A stretch of 49,931 nucleotides of DNA from Actinomycetes bacterium (GTDB lineage Bacteria; Actinomycetota; Actinomycetes; Actinomycetales; Microbacteriaceae), in assembly GCA_023431405.1 (NCBI GenBank), contig JAEYVZ010000035.1, positions 1 to 49,931 on the forward strand. Reading direction: 5' to 3'. Shown one piece after another: positions 42,341 to 49,931 of the stretch; the first letter of the stretch is position 1, and every line of letters starts with the position of its first letter. Position numbers and translations under genes: made by a program. The notes under the pieces were generated by a model that was not told where the DNA came from, made no database searches, and saw only the letters and a program-made list of their open reading frames with translations.

Positions 42341-42836
42341 ATGGCACTCATCGACGCAACCCCGCGAAGCACCTTCGCGACCGCTTTCGCCAGCGCCGCC
42401 CAGCATGTCATCGACGTGTGGCGCGAGCCAGGCTTCCAGACCGCGCTTCGGCGCGAAGCAAAGCGCTCGCCCACGCTGGGACGACGGCATCCCGCTCATC
42501 CACGGGCACACCCACGCGCGGGACTATGGCCCGAACGGGTATCAGTTCCACGTGGGCGTCGACGCGCACGACTTCGCCCCGATCCCGTTCAGCGTCATCG
42601 ACGCCTGGATCCAGAGCCTGCCCGGAATCGAGACACGGCTGCAGACAGCGATCCGCGAAGCTCGAGAGGTCGTTGCCGACCTCGACGACACGCCGTGGCC
42701 ATCCATGGACCACACGTTCTACATGCAGGCCTACGACGTGCTCCACATGCACCTCGAAGAGGTTCTGGCAGCCTTCGAGCAGAACCCTGGAGGGCACGGG
42801 CATGCCAACGGGACCGATGGTTCGGCTCGTCCATAG
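42341..42836 (+). pseudogene. short ORF with strong Shine-Dalgarno running into an out-of-frame metallophosphoesterase fragment
   Basis: ATG at 42341 is preceded by AGGAGGTGAACCC and encodes about 44 plausible residues (MALIDATPRSTFATAFASAA, then QHVIDVWREPGFQTALRREA). After about 42464 that frame becomes Arg/Pro-rich and shadow-like. From the same point another frame reads RWDDGIPLIHGHTHARDYGP, then FHVGVDAHDFAPIPFSVIDAW, the C-terminal GHTH metal-binding region of calcineurin-like phosphoesterases, up to a stop at 42836. The N-terminal catalytic part is missing. The switch coincides with GCGCGAAGCAAAG, also present at 42110-42122. The 93 bp after it hold nothing recognisable. Confidence 0.6.
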
Positions 42837-42929
42837 GACAGGAACCAACCGGAAGTATCCGACTCGAACGGTGCTGGGCGTGAGTGTGGTCGAACTGTGA
42901 ATGAAGAAGCCCGTTGGCAGAAGCCGGAC

Positions 42930-43328
42930 TCATCGGACGGCGACCGCGATTCGACGGGCAACGTCGTCCGGTGACTCGTGCTCCCAGAAGCGCAAGACCG
43001 TCCATCCCGCTTCGCGCAGCGACTGATCTGTCTCACGGTCGCGCTCAACGTTGCGCGCGAGCTTCGGCAGCCAGTAGTCGCTGTTCCTCTTCGGAAAGGT
43101 CGCGTGATCCGGGCAGCCGTGCCAATAGCAACCGTCGATGAACACGGCGACGTGCTGCCGTGTGAATACGATGTCCGCCCTGCGCCGCCCGCCGAGCGGT
43201 GCGAAGTCGACGCGGTAGCGGAGACCGGCAGCGTGAAGACGTCGGCGCACTGCAAGCTCGGGCAATGTGTCCCGGCGCCGGTTCGACCGCATCGAGTTGC
43301 GCGATCCTTCCGTGCTCGCCCAGGACAT
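42930..43328 (-). CDS. vsr: very short patch repair endonuclease
   Basis: A 132-aa Vsr-type nickase that starts repair of T:G mismatches arising when 5-methylcytosine deaminates. LPELAVRRRLHAAGLRYRV, RADIVF with catalytic D52, and FIDGCYWHGCPDH (63-75, catalytic/zinc His and Cys) are intact, followed by PKLARNVERDRETDQSLREA and VLRFWEHE. It is divergent from the C5 methyltransferase, as expected for its partner. TAGCCT (minus strand, 43335-43340) is 6 nt before the ATG, so probably leaderless. Confidence 0.95.
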   Translation of the reverse strand: MSWASTEGSRNSMRSNRRRDTLPELAVRRRLHAAGLRYRVDFAPLGGRRRADIVFTRQHVAVFIDGCYWHGCPDHATFPKRNSDYWLPKLARNVERDRETDQSLREAGWTVLRFWEHESPDDVARRIAVAVR

Positions 43329-43344
43329 CTCAGTAGGCTACCTC

Positions 43345-43359
43345 TGACGTTCAATGTCA
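43345..43359. promoter_or_regulatory. 15-bp palindrome between vsr and the methyltransferase, possible operator
   Basis: TGACGTTCAATGTCA is an imperfect palindrome (arms TGAC/GTCA with inner TT/AA also symmetric). It sits 5 nt behind the vsr -10 box, so a bound protein would cover the vsr core promoter. The methyltransferase start is 117 nt away on the other side. Confidence 0.4.
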
Positions 43360-43475
43360 TAGGGTCGAACTAGTGTTCGAGAGAGCCTTCGCGGTGAACC
43401 TCGGCGCTGCGTTGTTGCGCCTTCGCGACGGACCGGTAGGCTGCTATCGAAAGTCGACACACCGAGGAGCGCACT

Positions 43476-44630
43476 GTGACCGAGCTGTCCTTCCGTATGG
43501 GAGAACTGTTCAGCGGCCCGGGTGGGATGGCGCTCGGTGCACGGCGAGCAGCAGGCGCAATCGACGGCGTCGAGCTGACGCATGCGTGGGCCAACGACTT
43601 CGACCTCGATACCTGCAAAACGTATCGACGGAATATCCTGGTTCCCGAATACGGGGAAGACGCCGTAGTCGTCGAGTCGTCGACAGAGCTACCGACCGCT
43701 GGCGGTGGAATCGTGCATCAGAACGTGCACCAACTCGACATCGAGGCGCTCAGTGATATCGAGGGTTTTGCTTTCGGCTTTCCGTGCAACGACTATAGCC
43801 TCGTCGGTGAGTGGAAGGGCCTTCGCGGAGAGTTCGGACCGCTCTACTCGTATGGCGTGAAGGTGCTGGCCTCGAAGACTCCCAGGTGGTTTGTCGCTGA
43901 GAACGTCTCGGGCCTCCGGGGCGCCAACGAGGGACGTGCGTTTCGCCAGATACTGCAGCACCTTCAGCAACCGGAAGATGGGCCGAGATACAGGATCGTT
44001 CCGCACCTCTACTCGTTCGACGATTACGGAGTCCCGCAGCGACGGCAACGGATCGTGATCGTCGGCATCCGTGAAGACGTCGACGTCGAATTCCGCGTGC
44101 CCTCGCCCGAGATCTACAGCGATGCTGACGTGACCGCGAAGACCGGGATCACCTCGCCGCCGATCGCGCTGTACGCGCCGAATCACGAGTTCACTCGCCA
44201 GTCGCCGGATGTCGTCGAGCGTCTGAGCTATATGCGCCCGGGCGAGCATGCGTTCTCCCCCCGAGTCCTAGAGGTCCTGCCCGAGCGCCTCCGCATCAAG
44301 ACGAAGACGACCCTCAGCACAACCTACAAGCGACTCGAACCCAACAAGCCTGCGTACACCGTCACGGGCGCAGGCGGCGGCGGTTCGCACATGTACCACT
44401 GGTTGGCCAATCGCGCCCTCACGAACCGTGAGAAGGCGCGACTTCAAACATTCCCGGACGACTTCGTGTTCGAGGGGCGCAAGGACAGCGTGCGAAAGCA
44501 GGTCGGAATGGCCGTCCCAGTGAAGGGAGCTGAGGCGATCTTCACGGCACTGTTCAAGTCATTCGCGGGGCTTCCCTATCCTTCAGTCGAAGCCAACATC
44601 GACCTTGCGAGCATCGTGGCGTCGGAATAG
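43476..44630 (+). CDS. dcm: DNA (cytosine-5-)-methyltransferase
   Basis: A 384-aa C5 methyltransferase that marks host DNA for the adjoining restriction-like system. Motif I LFSGPGGMALG (11-21), motif IV GFPCNDYS with nucleophile C104, motif VI AENVSGL (141-147), motif VIII QRRQRIVIVG (188-197), and late motifs IX/X (AYTVTGAGGGGSHMYHWLA; LQTFPDDFVF; QVGMAVPVKGAEAIF). Motif IV has PCN instead of the usual PCQ. The target-recognition region (about 205-290) does not resemble one I can assign to a site. GTG start with GAGGAG 6 nt upstream. Confidence 0.95.
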   Translation: MTELSFRMGELFSGPGGMALGARRAAGAIDGVELTHAWANDFDLDTCKTYRRNILVPEYGEDAVVVESSTELPTAGGGIVHQNVHQLDIEALSDIEGFAFGFPCNDYSLVGEWKGLRGEFGPLYSYGVKVLASKTPRWFVAENVSGLRGANEGRAFRQILQHLQQPEDGPRYRIVPHLYSFDDYGVPQRRQRIVIVGIREDVDVEFRVPSPEIYSDADVTAKTGITSPPIALYAPNHEFTRQSPDVVERLSYMRPGEHAFSPRVLEVLPERLRIKTKTTLSTTYKRLEPNKPAYTVTGAGGGGSHMYHWLANRALTNREKARLQTFPDDFVFEGRKDSVRKQVGMAVPVKGAEAIFTALFKSFAGLPYPSVEANIDLASIVASE

Positions 44631-44645
44631 CCGATCCGGTGCAGT

Positions 44646-44663
44646 CGCGACGTCGGCGTCGCG
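44646..44663 (+). terminator. short GC hairpin between methyltransferase and MORC ATPase genes
   Basis: CGCGACG-TCGG-CGTCGCG forms a perfect 7-bp stem with a stable tetraloop 15 nt after the methyltransferase stop. It could end or attenuate transcription into the next gene, setting methyltransferase expression above the nuclease genes. No T-run. Confidence 0.5.
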
Positions 44664-44711
44664 CACCAGAATGGTCGCAGCACTCGACGGGATCGGATAG
44701 GGGGAATCGAC

Positions 44712-46175
44712 GTGGAAGAGATGGACGTCGCCCCGAGCGTCGACCTTCTGGAATCCATGCGTTCCGTGGGGTACTCCCTCGAAGCCGCAGTGGCAGACCT
44801 CGTCGACAACAGCATCTCCGCCGGCGCCCGACGCATTGAAATCGACCTCGAACCCGTTACGGCTTCGCATGTCGCGATCTTGGACGATGGCGCTGGGATG
44901 TCGCCGACGGAGGCCCTCGCTGCGCTGCGTCTTGCGGGTTCTGCCGGCGAACGCGCCGCGACGGATCTCGGTAGGTTCGGGCTGGGGCTCAAGACGGCGT
45001 CGCTGTCACAGGCGCGGTGCCTGACCGTCATCACAAAGCAGCACGGGGAGACTACCGGCCTGCGCTGGGACATCGATCACGTCAAACGAACTGGGAGATG
45101 GAGTCTGCTCCGACTGTCGGCCGCCGAGATAGCTGATGCTCCTTGGGCAATCCGACTACAGGACCGGGAATCAGGAACACTGGTCATCTGGACCGATCTC
45201 GACCTTCTGATCGGCGACGCTACCGACCCGAGCGAGATGATGCGTCAACGTGTCGCGCCCCTCATCGAGAGCTTGGCTCTCGTGTTCCATCGCTACATGA
45301 AGCGACGCGCAGACAGCGTCCAGATCGTGGTCAATGGCAACGTCGTGATGCCGCTCGATCCATTCCTCACGTCGAATCCGAGAACCCAGACATCACCCAC
45401 ACAGCACATCGCCATCGGCGGCAGTCAGGTGAGCGTTACAGCGCACACTCTGCCGCATGTTTCCGGACTAACCGCTGAAGAACGCCAGCGTCCCGACTTG
45501 GGACTCCGAATGCGAGAGGCGCAAGGCTTCTACATCTACCGCAACGAGAGACTGATCTCGCACGGGCACTGGTACGGGTTGGCGCGGATGGATGAGATCT
45601 CGAAGCAGACCCGTGTTCAGGTCGACGTGCCGAACTCGATCGATCACCTGTGGCATCTCGACATCAAGAAGTCGCGGGCAGAGCCACCTGCCTCCTTCAA
45701 GACAGAGCTGCGTCGCATCATCAGCGGCGTCATCGAAAAGGGAAGGCGGGTGTACACCTATCGGGGCCGCAAAGAGGTCGGATCAAGCGCGGTGCACCTG
45801 TGGGAGAAGATACGCGAGCGTGACGGCTTCAGGTACGAAGTCAATCTTGAGAATCCCCTCGTGTCAGCCCTGCTGAGCGGCCTGTCGACGACAGATGCAT
45901 CCCGTGTTCTCCGGTTGCTCGAGTCGCTCGCCGATGCCTTCCCGATGCAGGATGTGTTCGCGGAGATGGCGGGCAACGCTCCCGTCGTGGTTGCGGAGCG
46001 TGTCGAGAACACGTCCCTCGAGTCGCTCCGCCTCTTCCGCGACTCCAACGACGCCCTGCCACCCATAGAGAGCGTTATCGCGATGCTGAAGCACGTCGAG
46101 CCGTTCAGCGCGATGAGCGGTTTGGAGGAGAAGGTTCGAATGGTCTGGCAGGAGAAACAAGTTGGCACTGACTGA
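44712..46175 (+). CDS. MORC/MutL-like GHKL ATPase of a restriction-like system
   Basis: A 487-aa protein with a GHKL ATPase module at the N terminus: EAAVADLVDNSISAGA (Mg-binding N33), LDDGAGMS (58-64) and LGRFGLGLKTASLSQ (87-101, lid). An S5-like domain follows (about 190-340; YIYRNERLISHGHWYGLARM), as in bacterial MORC/MutL homologues. The C-terminal part is helical. ATP-driven dimer closure on DNA is the known behaviour of GHKL proteins of this type; its exact role here is inferred. GTG start with GGGGGAA 6 nt upstream. Its last 14 nt overlap the Z1 gene. Confidence 0.88.
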   Translation: MEEMDVAPSVDLLESMRSVGYSLEAAVADLVDNSISAGARRIEIDLEPVTASHVAILDDGAGMSPTEALAALRLAGSAGERAATDLGRFGLGLKTASLSQARCLTVITKQHGETTGLRWDIDHVKRTGRWSLLRLSAAEIADAPWAIRLQDRESGTLVIWTDLDLLIGDATDPSEMMRQRVAPLIESLALVFHRYMKRRADSVQIVVNGNVVMPLDPFLTSNPRTQTSPTQHIAIGGSQVSVTAHTLPHVSGLTAEERQRPDLGLRMREAQGFYIYRNERLISHGHWYGLARMDEISKQTRVQVDVPNSIDHLWHLDIKKSRAEPPASFKTELRRIISGVIEKGRRVYTYRGRKEVGSSAVHLWEKIRERDGFRYEVNLENPLVSALLSGLSTTDASRVLRLLESLADAFPMQDVFAEMAGNAPVVVAERVENTSLESLRLFRDSNDALPPIESVIAMLKHVEPFSAMSGLEEKVRMVWQEKQVGTD

Positions 46176-48918
46176 TCGGCAGCTCAGCCTCAAGCGTTCA
46201 CTCAAGCAGCAACTCATCGAGGGCAACGCGACCGTGGATTACGTGGTCCTCTCCGACCTCGCACACCGATTCGCAGAGTTTCTCTTCAAGGACTTGACGA
46301 GAGATGACGTCGACGAGGTGGTCGCGGAGATCACACAGGAGGAAGAGGTCGTGCTTGCCGGCGGCGGCACGGTTTACGACCCTCGCACCTTCAAGAAATG
46401 GCTGGAGGATCGCCGCGATTCTGTGCGGCACGATCGTTGGAACGCCTACAGGCAACTTCTGATCTCGCGCGACTGGGCGAAGTCCGTTATCGACGATCTA
46501 GCGGATCAGACAGACGAAGTGGTGGAGCTTCTCGGCGACCCCACCGATCAGAAGGACATGGCACGGCGCGGTCTGCTCTTGGGAGAAGTCCAGTCGGGCA
46601 AGACGGCGACCTATATCGGGATCCTCAACAAGGCGATCGACTACGGCTATCGGCTCATCATCGTCATCGGCGGCCACACGAACGATCTGAGACGCCAGAC
46701 ACAGGTTCGCATGGACTCCGACCTCATCGGCTACGACACGAGCCGGATCGGCGAGAACATCTCGACGTCCGCCCTCGACCCGATCGGGGTGGCAGAGTTC
46801 GACCACTCGATCCGCGCCAATGTCCTGACGACGGTCGACGGAGACTTCAGCAAGGGGAAGACGAGAGCAGGCCTGAACTGGATTCAGGACGCGCTGCCCA
46901 CCGTCTTGGTGATCAAGAAGAACGCGAAGGTCATACAGAACGTCACCACCTACATCAAGCAGCAGACGAATGGCGGCCGGCTGGATATGCCGCTCGTGCT
47001 GATCGATGACGAAGCGGACTGGGGGACTCCGAATACGGGGAGCGATACCGATCCGACCCGGGTCAACGCGGCGATTCGGCGGTTGCTCGACACATCCCGA
47101 CGAAGCTCCTACCTGGGCATCACCGCCACCCCGTTTGCGAACATCTTCATCGATCACGCCGCCGAGAATGAGGACCTCGGTCAAGATCTCTTCCCCGCCG
47201 ACTACATCCGGGTGATGAGCAGCCCGAGCAACTATCAGGGAATCGGGCGATACTTCGCCGGCGAGCATCCGGCGATCCGGCAGGACGTCGCGGACTGCAT
47301 CGACCTCTTGCCGATCAAGCACAAGAAGACTCACCCGGTCGACGACCTCCCTGGAAGTCTCGAAGCCGCGGTGATGACGTTCTACCTCGGAACGGCGTTG
47401 CGCCTGCTTCGCAACCAAGGACGGTTCGGCCCCGCCTCGATGCTGGTGAACGTGTCGCGCTTCAACGACATCCAGGAGAAGTTCAGCGAGCTCATCGAGC
47501 TCTTCGTGATGTCGCTGAATGGACTCGTTGCGGCTGAGCTCTCCCGTGACTTCGACGCTCCCCTGAGTGCTTTCGGCGGCAGGTTGCGCGCAGTGTGGGA
47601 CGAAGAGTTCGGAGGCATCAGACCCGACGAGACATGGGAGAGTGTCACGCCGTGGCTGAAAGCGGTCGCCGACACGATCCGGGTCGAGCTGGTGAACAGC
47701 CGGACCGCGACGGTGAGAGCCCGCAGGCGGCGCGAGATGACGCCGCAACAGCGAACTCTTGAAGATGATCGTCCAACCATCTTCGTAGGAGGCGATGTCC
47801 TCGCGCGGGGCCTCACGCTCGACGGCCTGCAGGTGAGCTACTTCGTCCGCGAACCGCGCACGATGGACACGCTGATGCAGATGGGACGCTGGTTCGGCTA
47901 CCGACCGGGATACGACGACCTCGTCAGGATCTGGATGCCGGAAGCCACTGAAGCCGACTTCATCTGGTCGGCTGAAGTCACTCGAGAACTCCGAGACCTC
48001 CTCGTCGAGATGCGCGCGAAAGAGCTCACACCGCGCGACTTCGGACTCAGGGTGCGCGCTCACCCGGGAGGGTTCGAGATCGTTGCGGCGAACAAGCGCC
48101 AGAATGCGGAGCTCACCAGCGGCGATGTGCTGATCCACGGGAACAAGTTCGAGTCGTACTATCTCGACGCGAGCCCGGAGATCCGTCAGCAGAACCGTGC
48201 AGCTCTATCCGACCTGATCGGGGCGCTTTCCCGAACGGCTGCGCCCATCGACTCGGCAGCTGGCTATCCCACTTGGCGCAATGCGCCTCTCAGCCTTATC
48301 GAGGATTTCTTCACCAAGTTCCGCGCCGATCGTCGGGATCCGTTCTTCGGCTTCGCCCCCGGCCAGGCGGTCCCTCAGATCGCGCCGTACTTGAGCGAGG
48401 CTGAAGGCGGAGAATCATGGGACGTCGTACTCGTTCGCGGCGGCGAGACCGAAGTCACCGTCGCGCCAGGAGTCGAAGTCAAGAGCAGTCTGCGCAATTC
48501 GTTGACCGTTGACGGTACGACCATTGAGGTCGGCAACCGCCGGGTTGCCACGGCGTCGAATCTCGTCGGTGCGCTGACGCCGGAGAGCAGACAGAAGCTC
48601 CTCGCGTCACTCGGCACCGATGAGAAACCGACCGAGCAGCGAGTGCTTCAGCGGCTCAACCACCCGATGATTCTTCTCTACACGCTGACCTCGGAGAAGC
48701 CGGACGGGTCGAACTCCGAGACGTCGAGACTGTTCGTCCCTGCGAGCGACCCACTTGTCGCAGTCGTGCTCGCCTTCCCTGCGATCGACGTTGCCGAGGC
48801 GGCTGCGCGAATCAACGCCCGAAGAGTGCAGAAGTTCTGGGTGAACACCGTCTGGTGGGCGAATATGCGGGGCTACGTCAATGACGGTGACGATGTGGAT
48901 GGAGGCGACGACGAATGA
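46162..48918 (+). CDS. Z1-domain superfamily-2 helicase/ATPase
   Basis: A 918-aa protein. Walker A GEVQSGKTA (141-149), motif II LIDDEADW (280-287), motif III GITATPFAN (319-327), then the Z1 domain with FVGGDVLARGLTLDGLQVSY (541-560) and LMQMGRWFGYRPGY (571-584), which ends in the arginine-finger region. About 300 further residues to the C terminus are unassigned, closing with an acidic tail (DGDDVDGGDDE). It likely translocates or remodels DNA for the nuclease encoded next. TTG start chosen: GGAG precedes it by 9 nt and no ATG is near. Overlaps both neighbours. Confidence 0.9.
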   Translation: MALTDRQLSLKRSLKQQLIEGNATVDYVVLSDLAHRFAEFLFKDLTRDDVDEVVAEITQEEEVVLAGGGTVYDPRTFKKWLEDRRDSVRHDRWNAYRQLLISRDWAKSVIDDLADQTDEVVELLGDPTDQKDMARRGLLLGEVQSGKTATYIGILNKAIDYGYRLIIVIGGHTNDLRRQTQVRMDSDLIGYDTSRIGENISTSALDPIGVAEFDHSIRANVLTTVDGDFSKGKTRAGLNWIQDALPTVLVIKKNAKVIQNVTTYIKQQTNGGRLDMPLVLIDDEADWGTPNTGSDTDPTRVNAAIRRLLDTSRRSSYLGITATPFANIFIDHAAENEDLGQDLFPADYIRVMSSPSNYQGIGRYFAGEHPAIRQDVADCIDLLPIKHKKTHPVDDLPGSLEAAVMTFYLGTALRLLRNQGRFGPASMLVNVSRFNDIQEKFSELIELFVMSLNGLVAAELSRDFDAPLSAFGGRLRAVWDEEFGGIRPDETWESVTPWLKAVADTIRVELVNSRTATVRARRRREMTPQQRTLEDDRPTIFVGGDVLARGLTLDGLQVSYFVREPRTMDTLMQMGRWFGYRPGYDDLVRIWMPEATEADFIWSAEVTRELRDLLVEMRAKELTPRDFGLRVRAHPGGFEIVAANKRQNAELTSGDVLIHGNKFESYYLDASPEIRQQNRAALSDLIGALSRTAAPIDSAAGYPTWRNAPLSLIEDFFTKFRADRRDPFFGFAPGQAVPQIAPYLSEAEGGESWDVVLVRGGETEVTVAPGVEVKSSLRNSLTVDGTTIEVGNRRVATASNLVGALTPESRQKLLASLGTDEKPTEQRVLQRLNHPMILLYTLTSEKPDGSNSETSRLFVPASDPLVAVVLAFPAIDVAEAAARINARRVQKFWVNTVWWANMRGYVNDGDDVDGGDDE

Positions 48919-49877
48919 ACAGCACTATTCAAGGGGCCTTCGCTGCTGCGCTGGCCGGCAAGAATGAGCGGGTCGTCCAGCTCCCGCACCCTCGCGTCAC
49001 ATTCCTCGCGCAGAATTTCAATGGGCGCCCCGCGCTGATCGCGAAGCTCTCTTTGCGACCAGAGCAGTTCGTGCCGGACGGCAGAGGCTTCTCGGTGACC
49101 ACGGATCGAAGCGGGTCGGATGACTTCGTACGAATCGCCTCCACGGACTCCGGTCTGAGCATGCTGTTCTTGAAGCTCGTCGACTACGTCCTCGAGAGGA
49201 CGGCCCAGACCGAGGGCAGTCTTGATCCGGGCAGCCTACTCGTCACCGCGATCAGTGAGTTCAAACGGTTCTCGCAACGGAGGCCCGGTCGGCTGAGCGA
49301 GGACGAGATACGCGGTCTCCTCGCCGAGTTGCTTCTCCTGCTTCGCCTGCAAGGCGGCGACCCTGCTCGGACGTGGGACGTGTTCGATTCCTGGGGCGGT
49401 CCTTTCGGCGCCCTCCACGACTTCGAGTTCGCGGCGGGAAACGCGATCGAGGTCAAGTCGACACATCGACCGCCGACGGAGGTTCGCATCTCGCCGCCGG
49501 CTCAGACCTCGCCGTTGCCGGACGGGCTCGACCTCCTCGTCCTTCCGCTCGAGCGAGTCGGGGTCGACACTGGGGCCGAGCTCCGATTCGTCGACATCGT
49601 CAACGAAGTGGGTGCACTCGCGTCTGCTCACGGAGGTGACGTAGTTGAGGTGTGGGAGGCGGCGCTGACAGCTCTCGGTCTCGACATCACGGACGAGTAC
49701 TACGAGCAGTGGCGATTCGTCACGGGAGACTGGCTCCGCTTCGTGGTCAGTGACGCGTTCCCCCGGATCGACGCGGACGCCGTTCCCGGCGGCATTGTGA
49801 AGGTCGCTTACTCGCTTCGACTGGACGCGCTTGTCGCCTTCGCGGCGAACTTCGACGATGTAGAGGCGCTGCCGTGA
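48915..49877 (+). CDS. PD-(D/E)XK motif nuclease (DUF4420-like)
   Basis: A 320-aa predicted restriction endonuclease. The PD-(D/E)XK core is visible: E138 in RGLLAELLLLLRL, D169 in LHDFEF, and E179-V-K181 in AIEVKSTHRPP. The N terminus (FLAQNFNGRPALIAKL) and C-terminal strand-rich part (GGIVKVAYSLRLDALV) fit the DUF4420 family found beside Z1 proteins. Its start overlaps the Z1 stop (ATGA) and its stop overlaps the next start (GTGA), so all are made from one message. Confidence 0.88.
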   Translation: MNSTIQGAFAAALAGKNERVVQLPHPRVTFLAQNFNGRPALIAKLSLRPEQFVPDGRGFSVTTDRSGSDDFVRIASTDSGLSMLFLKLVDYVLERTAQTEGSLDPGSLLVTAISEFKRFSQRRPGRLSEDEIRGLLAELLLLLRLQGGDPARTWDVFDSWGGPFGALHDFEFAAGNAIEVKSTHRPPTEVRISPPAQTSPLPDGLDLLVLPLERVGVDTGAELRFVDIVNEVGALASAHGGDVVEVWEAALTALGLDITDEYYEQWRFVTGDWLRFVVSDAFPRIDADAVPGGIVKVAYSLRLDALVAFAANFDDVEALP

Positions 49878-49931
49878 CGAACGAGCAAGTTCTCGATCTC
49901 CGCAACGACATCAAGATCGAGACCGCAGGTT
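49874..49931 (+). CDS. start of a fourth operon gene, probably AIPR-type, cut by window edge
   Basis: GTG overlaps the nuclease stop. 19 codons are visible (MTNEQVLDLRNDIKIETAG), too few to identify. In MORC-Z1 loci the next gene is usually an AIPR (abortive phage infection) protein, so that is the expected identity by context only. Confidence 0.45.
   Translation, partial: MTNEQVLDLRNDIKIETAG

Noticed and set aside
42127..42474. Minus-strand frame of 115 codons across the divergent promoter
   Set aside because: It covers both promoters, the inverted repeat and the Shine-Dalgarno of the plus-strand ORF, and has no ribosome-binding site or recognisable domain.

Overview
The window is high-GC DNA with dense coding on both strands. 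It carries actinobacterial families: a three-gene branched-chain 2-oxoacid dehydrogenase, an actinobacterial Pat/HisC2 aminotransferase, PadR-DUF1048-ABC and kdpFABCDE. Many genes also start 6-8 nt after a TANNNT-like -10 box. Together these point to a Microbacteriaceae actinobacterium, most likely Microbacterium or a close relative. That assignment is inferred from gene content, not from a marker gene.

Positions 1-38.8 kb are ordinary chromosome. From left to right they hold: E2-E1beta-E1alpha of a 2-oxoacid dehydrogenase (E2 runs off the left edge); a GH13 glucosidase behind an aromatic/histidinol-phosphate aminotransferase; a small membrane protein; a lipase-like hydrolase with a WXG100-like small partner; a low-molecular-weight phosphatase; purB; two small membrane proteins; a PQQ-type sugar dehydrogenase lipoprotein; a cluster of alpha/beta hydrolase, Gfo/Idh/MocA oxidoreductase, AraC regulator, VOC and DUF1801; a MATE exporter; DUF808; an APC permease; a PadR-DUF1048-ABC exporter operon; small enzymes (DUF427, serine hydrolase, YaeQ, DHFR-like, VOC); and the complete kdp potassium uptake operon with its KdpD/KdpE two-component system. 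Two genes here are too short for routine ORF calling: kdpF (29 aa) and a 27-aa ORF overlapping its start.

Positions 38.84-49.93 kb form a defence island that is visibly richer in A+T than the rest and has less monotonous codon use. It contains two separate systems. The first, on the minus strand, is a DUF3696-type ABC/SMC-like ATPase whose stop overlaps the start of an unrecognised 334-aa partner, possibly with a phospholipase-D-like C-terminal half. The second is a vsr endonuclease divergent from a C5 cytosine methyltransferase, followed by a MORC/MutL-like GHKL ATPase, a Z1-domain superfamily-2 helicase, a PD-(D/E)XK (DUF4420-like) nuclease and the first 19 codons of another gene, in tightly overlapping order. 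This matches the MORC-Z1 restriction-like systems known mainly from comparative genomics.

Between the two systems lies a 1.1 kb segment with back-to-back promoters. Their -10 and start regions are near-identical 18-bp inverted copies. One promoter drives a 51-aa ORF that has a near-perfect Shine-Dalgarno sequence and a strong terminator. The other drives a short ORF that runs into a broken metallophosphoesterase fragment at a 13-bp direct repeat.
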